Below are positions 14,673 to 23,497 of a stretch of 39,233 bases of DNA, piece after piece. The DNA lies in NCBI GenBank assembly GCA_905209725.1, contig CAJLTZ010000012.1, positions 1 through 39,233 of the forward strand, in the 5' to 3' direction. Made by a program: the position numbers and the translations under genes. The notes under the pieces were generated by a model. The model was not told the origin of the DNA. It saw nothing but the letters and a program-made list of their open reading frames with translations, and did not search any database. Each line of letters begins with the position of its first letter. Within the stretch, counting starts at the first letter, position 1. The DNA is from an uncultured Muribaculaceae bacterium. GTDB taxonomy: Bacteria > Bacteroidota > Bacteroidia > Bacteroidales > Muribaculaceae.

Positions 14673-17099
14673 CTATCTGAATATTTTTTTGCCATTGTAG
14701 ATATATATTCCTCTCTCAAGATTGTTCAGGTCAGCCTCTGAGGCTTCCTGCATCACGACCCTTCCGTAGAGATCGTATACAGGATACAACTCTTCAGAAT
14801 CTTCCGATGAATTGTCGGCTTCGATACCTTCAATACCCACATATTCAATCGGTATGATCTCATATGCCGCCCATTGCTCGCTGGCCTTGAACGCCTCGAT
14901 TGCCTCCTTGCGGGCATAGAGCCGTGCGCCTTCCTGAATGTCGGTGCCGGGGAAGAAGGCAGGTTCCGGCATTTCCGGGGGTACGTCGCCCTCGAAGATG
15001 ATGTCGCCACCCCCGATGCCGGTGAGTGAATATTTGCCTAAATATGTCACCGATTCCGGGATGTAGATTCTTGACACTCCGCCGTTGAGCCTCCAAGTCC
15101 AATAAGCCGAGGGATAGTAGAGCTGTCCGGTGAATGCGTAATCCTCAATCCGCGTCACGGTGGAAGGCACATGATATTCCACCGAGATGCTGTCGGGGTT
15201 GAGGTTGAGCGTTCCGTTCATATACTTTATCCTGTTGGCGAGCATCAGTTGTAGGCTGGTCCTTTCCTTGTCAAACAGAGCATAGAGTTTCATCGGTTTG
15301 CCCTGGGCCACTGTAAGGATTGAGTCAAGGGAATATGTGCCGTTCTCCGGTGAAAGCGTAATGAATTCCGCAATATTCCCGGTGAATGCCGCTTTACCTA
15401 TATGTGCAAGGCCGCTTCCAATCTGTATACCATCCGACATTTCAGACATCTTATCTGAAAAGCCGTCGGAAAGGCAATTGTTCATAAAAGCGTTGTCGCC
15501 TAATTCCTCTAATGAAACAGGCAAAATGCAACCTTTTGTGAATGAATTCTCGAAAGCGCATCTACCTATTTTCTTCAAGGTTTTGGGAAATTCTACCCTT
15601 TTGACAGTGGTGCCTGCAAATGCCTCGTCACCGATGGACTCGAGTTTAATGGGGAAGATAATTCTCTCAATTTTCGACCTTTTATCGATGGCATCCTTAT
15701 CCTTGAAGGCGCCTTCGCCGATTTCAGTAATGGTGTAAGACTTCTTGTTTGTATCGTAATAGACCTTCGTAGGCAAATCTATCCATTGATCGTCGCCACC
15801 ATCGATGCTGTCGAGCGCCGTGCCGCCTACGATTGCGCAGGTGGCAATGCTGTCATCCAGTATCTTGAAGATGTAACCATCCTGCTCGAAGGTGTCATGT
15901 CCCTGCGCCTCCACGCCTACTGCCTCGCTTTTCAGCCCGATTGATTCCATCGGATAAATCAATACATACAAGGGATTATTGAAGCCCTGAGTGGTTTTGT
16001 ATGTATTTAGCACCTTGGCAGGGACATATATCATCAGTTTGTTATAGTCGCATCCGTATGGGGGTTCGAACACGCTCCCCGATGCTACTGTGGGTGGGTC
16101 AAGACGGTCGATTACCACCATCCCGTTAGCTGTAACGCCATTCAGTGAGTTGGTGCCAAGGGTCGACACGTTCGCCCCGATATGCAGTTTTCGGAAGCAG
16201 CAGTTGCCTTTGAGAGCATAGTCGGCGATGGATTTCACATTTTCCGGCACATTGAAATCCCAGGCGAAGTCATCGGGTGAGATAAATCCATCGGGCGCGG
16301 TGGGAGTATTGATATCCAGGTTGGGGCGGTTGCTGAACATGGAGATGAGTGTCTCCTTCGTGGAATCATAGAGAATATATGTCTTGAATTCAAAGAGAAA
16401 CAGATCGTTGGCCTCTGTGATGCTGTCGAGCGTGAAATTTTTGTTTTCCTCGGAAATCGACACGTTAGAGAATCTTGTGTTCCCGAAAGCATTTGCGCCT
16501 ATTTTGCGTAGGTTCTTTCCGATGTAGAGCGATTTCAAGGGGAAATACATCCCTACCGACTCCTCGCCGGGACGTTGGCCGGTATATTTCTTCGACTGCG
16601 AGAGGAAACATCCGTCGCCAACCTCCTCTAAGCTTTCGGGAAGCACTATGTCGGTATAACTATATGTGTCCCGGAAGACATTCTTTCCAATCTTTTTAAT
16701 GTTTGACGGCCATACGATCTCGCTGAGGTCCTCAAACTGAGCTACGCTCATCTGATGGCTGCAAAAGGCATTGTCGCCGATTTCTGTGATGGTGTTGGGC
16801 ATCACAATCTTGGCGACTCCATTTTCGGCCAATGGAGGATAACTGAAAGCGTTGTCACCGACCTTCACCACAGTGTATGTCACATCGTTGTAGACAGCGG
16901 TTTCGGGTATAGTCATCACGCTGTCTTTGGCGTAAGAGTATCTCCAGTCGGTCACCTGACAAGTGCGTGCGCTATCATCAATCACATTGTAAGAGAAAGC
17001 GTCGTCATAGAAGAACGCGCCCAACGTCGCCGGCGAATCAGCGAAAGCGCCACCGCAAGAGGCGGCCGTCATGAGCGCGAAAACGTAAAGTTTCTTCAT
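14673..17099 (-). CDS. secreted BspA-like leucine-rich-repeat protein, internally duplicated
   Basis: An 808-residue protein with signal peptide MKKLYVFALMTAASCGGAFA. The body is two similar halves. Each opens with Y-x-x-x-x-D-D-S-x-x-T-C (about residues 35-50 and 415-430), has several LRR_5 repeats (x-IG-x-x-AF), a long spacer with LDSI, and ends in a V-x-IE/GL-type segment. The C-terminus YPVYDLYGRVV ... GIYIYNGKKIFR is a short sorting tail. The family mediates adhesion to host or matrix proteins in oral relatives; the role here is unknown. It is first in an operon with the interrupted BspA gene 10 bases behind, and has a strong consensus promoter at 17173-17202. Confidence 0.85.
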   Translation of the reverse strand: MKKLYVFALMTAASCGGAFADSPATLGAFFYDDAFSYNVIDDSARTCQVTDWRYSYAKDSVMTIPETAVYNDVTYTVVKVGDNAFSYPPLAENGVAKIVMPNTITEIGDNAFCSHQMSVAQFEDLSEIVWPSNIKKIGKNVFRDTYSYTDIVLPESLEEVGDGCFLSQSKKYTGQRPGEESVGMYFPLKSLYIGKNLRKIGANAFGNTRFSNVSISEENKNFTLDSITEANDLFLFEFKTYILYDSTKETLISMFSNRPNLDINTPTAPDGFISPDDFAWDFNVPENVKSIADYALKGNCCFRKLHIGANVSTLGTNSLNGVTANGMVVIDRLDPPTVASGSVFEPPYGCDYNKLMIYVPAKVLNTYKTTQGFNNPLYVLIYPMESIGLKSEAVGVEAQGHDTFEQDGYIFKILDDSIATCAIVGGTALDSIDGGDDQWIDLPTKVYYDTNKKSYTITEIGEGAFKDKDAIDKRSKIERIIFPIKLESIGDEAFAGTTVKRVEFPKTLKKIGRCAFENSFTKGCILPVSLEELGDNAFMNNCLSDGFSDKMSEMSDGIQIGSGLAHIGKAAFTGNIAEFITLSPENGTYSLDSILTVAQGKPMKLYALFDKERTSLQLMLANRIKYMNGTLNLNPDSISVEYHVPSTVTRIEDYAFTGQLYYPSAYWTWRLNGGVSRIYIPESVTYLGKYSLTGIGGGDIIFEGDVPPEMPEPAFFPGTDIQEGARLYARKEAIEAFKASEQWAAYEIIPIEYVGIEGIEADNSSEDSEELYPVYDLYGRVVMQEASEADLNNLERGIYIYNGKKIFR

Positions 17100-17172
17100 A
17101 ATCCTGTGTTTAGTTCATGTTAGTAGTAGCAGAACAGTAAAACTCTTGATTTGATAGACATATTAAATTTTA

Positions 17173-17202
17173 CAAAAATATATAATTATAAGTCAATTAC
17201 AA
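17173..17202 (-). promoter_or_regulatory. promoter of the BspA operon
   Basis: Minus strand: TTG (17202-17200), 19 bases, TATTTTTG (17180-17173), an exact fit to the Bacteroidota consensus, about 75 bases before the start codon of the 808-residue protein. Confidence 0.7.
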
Positions 17203-17302
17203 TTTTTTTTTGCTAAAAAATAATTTGGTAAAAAAATAAATTTGACCATACAGAAATTAAATTCCATATGGCCAATATTTTAAAGAGATACTTTATTTGG
17301 TA

Positions 17303-18715
17303 TTAGCACCATTTGAATATGAGGTAACCACCTGGTTCCATAGTGCGGCTAACGCTTCTTGACCCATCAGAATTAACCACTGTATTTGACGCGCTGTCAA
17401 GATTAAGTACAGTTAATTCTTCTACGAATCGGTTGGATGCGAATTTAAGGGTAACCTGTTGCTGCTTTTCAATATCATGATTGACTACAATCAAGTAATC
17501 TTGTTCTTGATTTGCAAAATGGGAAACAAGCACGCCGGCATTGCCACTTGAGATAGACAGACAAGGGCCGATTTCACCAATCAGAGCATTAGTTCCGGGA
17601 TATGTAGTTGTTCCGGTATGCCTTATCATTAACGGAATTCCACCCAAAAAGACCTCTGTGTAACGTTTTATCTCCGATATCACTTGCTGCACGAGATACC
17701 ATGTGTCACTTTTCTGACCATTGGCATTAATGGGAGAATGTGAATACTGATTCCCCATAGATACTGGCGGATTGGAATATGTATTGAACACGATTCCCTG
17801 AGACCCATAAGCAAGAGCCGAAAAAACTTCAAATCTCATTGAGGCAAGAGTTGGAGCCGGCATATCGGATAAAACCGAACTTGTCTTTATACATCTGCAC
17901 GATGTCCACATCACTTGACCTGTTGCTTGCGCAGCCAGGTTGAATTGCTCCAGTTTGGTAAAGAACATCCCATAGTCGACTGAAAGTGCCGAACTCCCAT
18001 TTTTATATGAAACAAAATTAAGGCTGTATGACCAGATAGGGGGTGCTATCTTTTGTTGTACAAACTCAAGATATTCTCCATAAGTAGAGAATTTATCTAC
18101 CGTCGTTGTCCCATCAGAAGTATTTTGTAACTTGTTTACAAAAGAAAGAAGAGGGCTTATCTCTGTATACAACAATGGCGAACCGCTATTGGCATATATT
18201 GCATTGATCCTGTCAGCTCTTTCTTCGATTTTAGACGTGGTAGGATTTTGAAGCATACCTAACCCGGCTACCACATCATATGACAAGACATTGCTTACAA
18301 ATTCCTTCCAATCCGTATTACTGCTATCATCTTGAGTAGCGCCTGACATGATAGACGCACTTTCCTCATCACCTTTGGCAGATGCTTCCAATTTGGTACT
18401 TGAAGCAAGACCGGAAAAGTATGTGCTATTGAACGGGATAACTTTTACCCCGGTTTCTCTGAACATATTTAATGTTTTAGCCAAAACTTCTGTGGGAACA
18501 GTCGCAATTGCAAGATTAAACCCGCACTCTGCTAATGAATCGACAATAGTCTGACTTGGCTTTGATGTATCAGTGAATATCCGGTTTGCAATTATGGGGA
18601 ATTGACCGGGAACCGGATTTTCATAATATTGCTGGGGTGCTTTTGTCTCTTTTATTCCTGCGGAGAAAGTGTTAAGTTTTTCCGCATTCTCATTCATTAT
18701 ATTATGTTCTTTCAT
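17303..18715 (-). CDS. glycosidase-like TIM-barrel paralogue, likely inactive
   Basis: A 470-residue protein that matches its upstream neighbour along its length. Shared marks are PGQFPI near the N-terminus, a PxxWSxxxxF strand, the conserved R-F-E-V-F-S-A-L-A-Y-G-S-Q-G-I block and a C-terminal G-G-Y-L-I-F strand. Where the neighbour has GFSIRDEP this copy has AGLGMLQNP, so the presumed acid/base Glu is missing; the DFYP strand is also lost (SLNFVS). There is no signal peptide. The start could also be the Met six codons in. It is probably a non-catalytic binding or scaffold paralogue. It is encoded 51 bases after its neighbour and presumably cotranscribed. The gap to the BspA gene (17100-17302) is AT-rich and carries the BspA promoter. 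Confidence 0.6.
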   Translation of the reverse strand: MKEHNIMNENAEKLNTFSAGIKETKAPQQYYENPVPGQFPIIANRIFTDTSKPSQTIVDSLAECGFNLAIATVPTEVLAKTLNMFRETGVKVIPFNSTYFSGLASSTKLEASAKGDEESASIMSGATQDDSSNTDWKEFVSNVLSYDVVAGLGMLQNPTTSKIEERADRINAIYANSGSPLLYTEISPLLSFVNKLQNTSDGTTTVDKFSTYGEYLEFVQQKIAPPIWSYSLNFVSYKNGSSALSVDYGMFFTKLEQFNLAAQATGQVMWTSCRCIKTSSVLSDMPAPTLASMRFEVFSALAYGSQGIVFNTYSNPPVSMGNQYSHSPINANGQKSDTWYLVQQVISEIKRYTEVFLGGIPLMIRHTGTTTYPGTNALIGEIGPCLSISSGNAGVLVSHFANQEQDYLIVVNHDIEKQQQVTLKFASNRFVEELTVLNLDSASNTVVNSDGSRSVSRTMEPGGYLIFKWC

Positions 18716-18766
18716 AGTGATCTATTTTTATTGTTAAACGCTTATTTAAAGACCGCTGTATGGGTT

Positions 18767-20263
18767 TCATCTTTGATGATAACGGAATATCAGATATGAA
18801 CCCGGAGAAAGAGTTCTTTGCAATGTCCGATTCGGACCTGTTTGAGGCAAGAATCCTACAGGATCTCCAAACGTCACGTTGACCGGTGTTATTTCTTCAA
18901 TTACAAATGCGCTTTTGAAAGAGATGTTTACCCTGACAGTCGATTCGGGATCCCGGCTTACGACAACCAAAAAATTCGATTCCCCTGCAGGAGATGCAGG
19001 GTATCCGATTTTGCTGTTTTTCAGATGGGTAGCCAGAACACCACGTCCTCCCGTTACACTGACTGATGATACACAGGTATTGGAAATGAAAACCGACTCA
19101 TCACTAATGACGCCTGCTTGTTTCGGAAACATTCCAAAATCAACAAACTGAGCATTCAGAAAAACACTGGAATATCTTTGAATCTCATTATTGAGTTGGC
19201 GCAACGTATACCATATGGCAGTTTTCTTCGCCTGCTTATTGACAGGGGCGGTGAGGAAAATTGTATTATGGGTTTGATTGCTTCGTTTAGCATATACCCA
19301 ATGTCTTATGCCCTGTGCACCAAAAGCCAAGGCGGTGAATGCTTCCAACCTCAATTGACCGATTGTCGGAACGGGGAACATAACATTGATTGTATCATTC
19401 TCTGTATCATATAGAATATGACCAGATGTCATGCAGAATGCCCAGAATGGTCGGGTCAGATATCCGGATGCCGGATGAAATGATTGCAACGCGTGATAGT
19501 ACATGACATTATACAGATTTGCCAATTTGTTTTCCAAATTGTTGAATGTTCCTGAGAACCATCCGGTTTTCCCCTCTCCATCTTGAATATTATAATCAAA
19601 TTTATAATTGAATGGATAAAAATCAAATGACCAAACCTGCGGATGAAGTTCATCCCATACTGTCTTTAAATATGCGGGATAAGAAAGATTCCCCTGCAAT
19701 GATTTCTCAGAATCTGAAGCAAGATGAGTAGCGTCTACTCGGTTTGCAATTGTTCCAGCCAAATTGACATATAGCATGGTCTCCTTAGACGTGATGGAGT
19801 TTAACAAGTTTTGAATTGTTAATATTTTCTGTCCTAAGGTTGTTAATTCTTCGAATGCAGGTTCATCTCTTATGGAAAACCCCTTTGTCTCAGGATACTT
19901 GAGTGCTGCTGTGAGAAATTGAGTCCTCAAGTTGTTGTCAGGGCCAAGCGAATCTCCTGCGGTGAGAAGACCTGCAGTCAAATAGAGATTGATTCCAGTC
20001 TTTGATGCAGTCGAAAGAATTTTTTCGATATAGCTCGTATTCAAGACTGGATTCAAACTGCCTGCTCCGGAATATGGAGTTGGCACTCCTGTAATGCCGG
20101 TGTTTACACCAGCGTCAATAGCTTCGACATAATTCTCTCTTACCGGGAACTTATGATAGTCCTCAGGAAAAACCGTGGATACCACGATTGGGAATTGTCC
20201 AGGAGATGGACTGACGTAAGGCCATGAAGCTGGCGCAAGTTTTGCTGAAATGTCCTTTTTCAT
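18767..20263 (-). CDS. glycosidase-like TIM-barrel protein
   Basis: A 498-residue protein of the general glycoside-hydrolase clan A type. It has PGQFPIVVST at 21-30, a KGFSIRDEPAF segment (127-137) with a D133-E134-P135 acid/base-type motif, WSFDFYPF (211-218), then LRLEAFTALAFGAQGIRHW, the block that in such enzymes lines the active site, and a beta-sandwich tail ending PGSYLIFRY. I cannot name the GH family or the substrate. No signal peptide is visible (MKKDISAKLAPASWPYV), which is odd for a Bacteroidales polysaccharide enzyme. It is followed by a paralogue lacking the DEP motif. It is divergent from two secreted-protein genes across a 207-base AT-rich gap (20264-20470) in which I see no other feature. 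Confidence 0.65.
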   Translation of the reverse strand: MKKDISAKLAPASWPYVSPSPGQFPIVVSTVFPEDYHKFPVRENYVEAIDAGVNTGITGVPTPYSGAGSLNPVLNTSYIEKILSTASKTGINLYLTAGLLTAGDSLGPDNNLRTQFLTAALKYPETKGFSIRDEPAFEELTTLGQKILTIQNLLNSITSKETMLYVNLAGTIANRVDATHLASDSEKSLQGNLSYPAYLKTVWDELHPQVWSFDFYPFNYKFDYNIQDGEGKTGWFSGTFNNLENKLANLYNVMYYHALQSFHPASGYLTRPFWAFCMTSGHILYDTENDTINVMFPVPTIGQLRLEAFTALAFGAQGIRHWVYAKRSNQTHNTIFLTAPVNKQAKKTAIWYTLRQLNNEIQRYSSVFLNAQFVDFGMFPKQAGVISDESVFISNTCVSSVSVTGGRGVLATHLKNSKIGYPASPAGESNFLVVVSRDPESTVRVNISFKSAFVIEEITPVNVTFGDPVGFLPQTGPNRTLQRTLSPGSYLIFRYHQR

Positions 20264-20470
20264 AGTTGAATATATTTATATTTTTAAATTGAAAGTCAAT
20301 TACAGAATTAAGCATCTGCTAAATCATGTAATATTTACTCGATATAACAATTAAGGACAATAATCGTTTATTAAGCAATGTTGAGATTTAATGAAAAATG
20401 TTATATATCGACACTTTTCATTCAAAGTGAATCAGAACAATTTTAACCATACTTCATAAAGCATACAGAG

Positions 20471-21295
20471 ATGAAAAAATTTAACGACAGACGCTTAAGG
20501 AAAGCATTAAGCAATAGGATTGCAACCATGATTGCTTTGGCAATTACTTTTGCAATATCGGGTTTCCATGCAAATGCCGGAATCCCGGAAAAATATGGAG
20601 AGAAATGCACTTCTTCCAACGGGAAGGAATGCCTTAGGGTAAAATGCTATGTTAAATGCGATTACGTTAAAAGTGAAGGCTTTACTTTCCCGGCATTAAC
20701 TTATCTCGAGTATTTTTCTGACAATTCGGTTCGATGGATCCTGAATAGTTGGGGTGACTGGATTGCAGAAGGTGTGCGAACTGATGATGCAGGTTCCTTC
20801 AAAGTAGATGCCGGGAGCATTATTGGGCAAACATTCTTGCATGGAAATTCCACAAATGAAAGTGCAAGCATCTGCATTTATCCAATGACGCAGATTGAAG
20901 GACGAAACATTCTTCTCCCAGATAAGCGAGAGATGGTTTTCAAAGTGGCTCATGACAATACATTCCGTATGGAATATGATGGTTTCCCATCTAAGGCGAT
21001 AGGGGGATTCGGATACTGCTACAGAAACTACTACTATCACTATCATGATGACAATCTTCATAATATTATAGGTTGCTATAAGAAAACCACATATCCGTTT
21101 GGTCCGAATTGGCAGATGTTTCTGAACTTCATTTTAGCACCCGAAGGTGTTACTCCCGGTTCCGTGAATGAAATATTTTCTGATGAATCGGAAACTGATT
21201 CTCCGATCTTCGATATTCTGGGCAAGCGAGTTGAAAGAAACTCTCTCTCTCCCGGAATCTACATATACAAAGGGAAAAAGTTTTTGGTAAAATAG
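20471..21295 (+). CDS. secreted protein with C-terminal sorting tail, unknown function
   Basis: A 274-residue protein. A basic N-terminus (MKKFNDRRLRKALSNR) precedes a hydrophobic segment (ATMIALAITFAISGFHANA), a long signal peptide. The mature part is rich in Cys, Tyr and Trp (CLRVKCYVKCDYV, FGYCYRNYYYHYHDDN). The end, IFDILGKRVERNSLSPGIYIYKGKKFLVK in outline, is the short Bacteroidota sorting tail also seen on the BspA and the 388/748-residue proteins of this window. No enzymatic motif is recognised. The next gene follows after 53 bases on the same strand. Confidence 0.7.
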   Translation: MKKFNDRRLRKALSNRIATMIALAITFAISGFHANAGIPEKYGEKCTSSNGKECLRVKCYVKCDYVKSEGFTFPALTYLEYFSDNSVRWILNSWGDWIAEGVRTDDAGSFKVDAGSIIGQTFLHGNSTNESASICIYPMTQIEGRNILLPDKREMVFKVAHDNTFRMEYDGFPSKAIGGFGYCYRNYYYHYHDDNLHNIIGCYKKTTYPFGPNWQMFLNFILAPEGVTPGSVNEIFSDESETDSPIFDILGKRVERNSLSPGIYIYKGKKFLVK

Positions 21296-21348
21296 CCCTT
21301 GCAAATTGAATCAGTTAACGATACTAAACAGAAAAAGATAAAACAGAT

Positions 21349-22092
21349 ATGAAAACATATATATTACGACTGGCATCAATCTCATTGCTCGTCATGGGGA
21401 CTTCGTTATCAGTTTCCGCACAATCAACCGCTGCAGAAATAAGCGATTTCTTCCAACAGGGAGAAACCACAAATATCGGCGACAGTATCAAAGGAAAAAT
21501 GATTACATTCAATGTAGAGGGGACTCTGAACGCATTGGAAATCGAAAATCCTACTCTTCCCCAAAAATGCCGCGTAGTGCTTCAAGATAACAAAGTCGCA
21601 TGGTTTGAGAACCTGTTTCCTGCTCGTTCAAAAGTCCATTATCACAAATGGTTAAGGGGAGCTCTCGTCAATGATGCAAACGTGTATAATCCGGACACTA
21701 AAAAATTCGAAGAACGAGACGCATTAGTTATCTTTCCATTCTCCAATATCGACTACATGGATTGGGTAAAAGATGATACTAAATATAATTGCAATCTCAA
21801 CATACGTCGCGTATTTCCAGGCGCTCTACCCAACATATCATTCGATGATCAATATCAGGATATGGGCTTACAAGATTTTTACATTGTATTTCTAATGGAT
21901 GATAAAAATACCTTAACATGTGAAAGTACATTTGGAGAGATTAGGACCGATTATGCCACAACTTATAATTATAATGTCACAGACCCATATGGCATAGACC
22001 TCGACAAACTTGAATACACGGAAATCAAGGGGCTCAACGGCGGAGTGGCCTACATCACCGGACTCATTCTTACTCCCGCAACAGGGAAGTGA
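21349..22092 (+). CDS. secreted protein, unknown function
   Basis: A 247-residue protein with signal peptide MKTYILRLASISLLVMGTSLSVSAQ. The mature part has GDSIKGKMITFNVEGTLNALEIENPTL in outline, which may begin an OB-fold or beta-sandwich domain like those in neighbouring sorting-tail proteins, but no catalytic motif is visible and the sorting tail is absent. It is probably cotranscribed with the 274-residue gene 53 bases upstream. Modular hairpin repeats start 40 bases after its stop. Confidence 0.6.
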   Translation: MKTYILRLASISLLVMGTSLSVSAQSTAAEISDFFQQGETTNIGDSIKGKMITFNVEGTLNALEIENPTLPQKCRVVLQDNKVAWFENLFPARSKVHYHKWLRGALVNDANVYNPDTKKFEERDALVIFPFSNIDYMDWVKDDTKYNCNLNIRRVFPGALPNISFDDQYQDMGLQDFYIVFLMDDKNTLTCESTFGEIRTDYATTYNYNVTDPYGIDLDKLEYTEIKGLNGGVAYITGLILTPATGK

Positions 22093-22132
22093 GGACATTA
22101 CCCCCCGCCTTGCAGAATCCCTCTTAATAGTG

Positions 22133-22296
22133 CAGTCGCTCCGCGACTGAAGGTTGTTGATTATGAACTTACCGCGCACAGCCCTTCGCTAACGCTCAGG
22201 TCTGTACGCAGTTAATATGCAGGGAAGTCGCTCCGCGACTTTGGGGCTCAATCTGGCTTGTACCTGTTAATATGCAGGGTAGTCGCTCCGCGACTA
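22133..22296. repeat. array of A and B hairpin modules
   Basis: Three A modules: CAGTCG-ctccg-CGACTG at 22133-22149, AAGTCG-ctccg-CGACTT at 22225-22241 and TAGTCG-ctccg-CGACTA at 22280-22296. Between the first two is a B module (CCGCGCACAG ... CTGTACGCA, imperfect) with the CCTTCGCTAACGCTC-type loop, and between the last two a decayed B. TTAATATGCAGGG precedes the second and third A. This is the longest copy in the window. The rest of 22093-22548 holds the terminator at 22321 and a doubtful small frame. Confidence 0.85.
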
Positions 22297-22320
22297 TATT
22301 TGTGCAGATATGCACGAAAA

Positions 22321-22350
22321 AAAGCAGCTGATTTCACAATCAGCTGCTTT
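22321..22350. terminator. bidirectional terminator
   Basis: AAAGCAGCTGATT-tcac-AATCAGCTGCTTT is a perfect 13-base stem with A-run before and T-run after. It separates the convergent genes ending at 22092 (+) and 22549 (-) and can serve both. Confidence 0.85.
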
Positions 22351-22448
22351 TTGGTGTATTCCATAATACATTTTTTCGAACTAACCTAACATCATGAAAC
22401 GATTTCTTATACCTTTAAAACATTTCCTACCTAAAAAAGTTCTCAACT

Positions 22449-22586
22449 ATGAAAAAATTTTTCAACTTTTTATTATTACTTTTACTAACTCTCTCATTAT
22501 CTGAGTCCCACACCCCAAAAATATTTTTATCTCTTCCTCATTTTTTCGTCACCATTCAAAGGCTATATTCACTCCGAAACCATTGA
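22449..22586 (+). CDS. doubtful 45-residue frame with signal-like start
   Basis: MKKFFNFLLLLLLTLSLS reads like a signal peptide, but the remainder is short, has no lipobox and runs antisense into the end of the barrel gene. It sits behind a strong terminator. It may be the relic of a lost secreted-protein gene or chance in AT-rich DNA. Confidence 0.15.
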   Translation: MKKFFNFLLLLLLTLSLSESHTPKIFLSLPHFFVTIQRLYSLRNH

Positions 22587-23223
22587 TGGCAGCATTATAT
22601 TGCCACTGACTCCAGTAATCGCTGGTGAGAAGCCTGTAATGCAGCCCTACGTCGATTGCCTGCCGCGGGTTTTCATTGTTCACCGGTATACGCATTCCTA
22701 TAGCCGGCTGCAGATAGAAATAATTCTTGTTGGTTAGATAGCCGTTGCGAATCTGCACGTAGGAGTCGGAACAGAGGAAGCTCGCCCCGACCCGCAAGTT
22801 CACAAAAAATGAGGTGGAATACTGACTGCCGATTATAAACCGGAAGTCAGTGAACACAGGTATCATTACGGCGGAAGATGTCTTCTCATGGGCATACCAG
22901 TCAGGATTCGAAGCGGCCCAGTCGTCGCCCCAGCCGGTATTAACCGTGCTCCAGAGAACATCCACGCCGATGCCTGCTCCCCAGTAAAACCAGTCGGTAA
23001 ACTTATATCCCTGCGATGTGGCAACGGTCAGGAAGTTTGTCCGGTATTTGCCGAAGCCCTGAGTATAATCGGCCTCCACATATCCCTTATAACTGGAACC
23101 ACCTACAAGAGCGGGGCGTATCACATTGCTGATACCATTCACGATATCTGAATATTGCGCTGCAGCTGGCAGCGATACCGCCGCTGCCAACGCCATACCT
23201 AATATTATCCGTTTAGTTTTCAT
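22549..23223 (-). CDS. outer-membrane beta-barrel protein
   Basis: A 224-residue protein with signal peptide MKTKRIILGMALAAAVSLPAAAQ and then alternating strands rich in Tyr, Trp and Gly (GYVEADYTQGF, FYWGAGIGVDV, FFVNLRVGASF, FYLQPAIGMRI), closing with FGVNIAFEW, a C-terminal aromatic as in barrel insertion signals. The size suits an 8-10-stranded porin-like barrel of the OMP_b-brl or PorT-like type. The ligand is unknown. It is monocistronic. The 274-base gap to the divergent sigma gene (23224-23497) has no gene; it contains the candidate -7 box of the sigma factor. Confidence 0.75.
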   Translation of the reverse strand: MKTKRIILGMALAAAVSLPAAAQYSDIVNGISNVIRPALVGGSSYKGYVEADYTQGFGKYRTNFLTVATSQGYKFTDWFYWGAGIGVDVLWSTVNTGWGDDWAASNPDWYAHEKTSSAVMIPVFTDFRFIIGSQYSTSFFVNLRVGASFLCSDSYVQIRNGYLTNKNYFYLQPAIGMRIPVNNENPRQAIDVGLHYRLLTSDYWSQWQYNAAINGFGVNIAFEW

Positions 23224-23421
23224 AGTTCAAATAGCTTGACGAACTCAATTCACATTTTACATCTATCATACTGACTGCGATTTATGAATTTTCAACAGGG
23301 TAGGCAAATGATTCACAGTCGCGCCTTTACTTTATAACAAACGGCGGCGTCACATTCAGTTTCGAATATGTTAAAATTAGTTATCAAAGGATAAGTCAAG
23401 GCGAAATCGGGATTTTTTTGT

Positions 23422-23429
23422 TAATTTTG
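23422..23429 (+). promoter_or_regulatory. candidate -7 box of the sigma gene
   Basis: TAATTTTG, exact TAnnTTTG, about 70 bases before the sigma start. No TTG is found at -33, so it may need an activator or another sigma. Confidence 0.35.
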
Positions 23430-23497
23430 CAAAACTGCATTCGATTGCGTCATCGCATCGACTGCCCATAGGCATCAGACCACTAAAACCCAAAGCA

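Noticed and set aside
22394..22501. Frame of about 36 codons starting MKRFLIPLKHF
   Set aside because: Short, AT-rich, no motif, behind a strong terminator, and overlapped by another doubtful frame.
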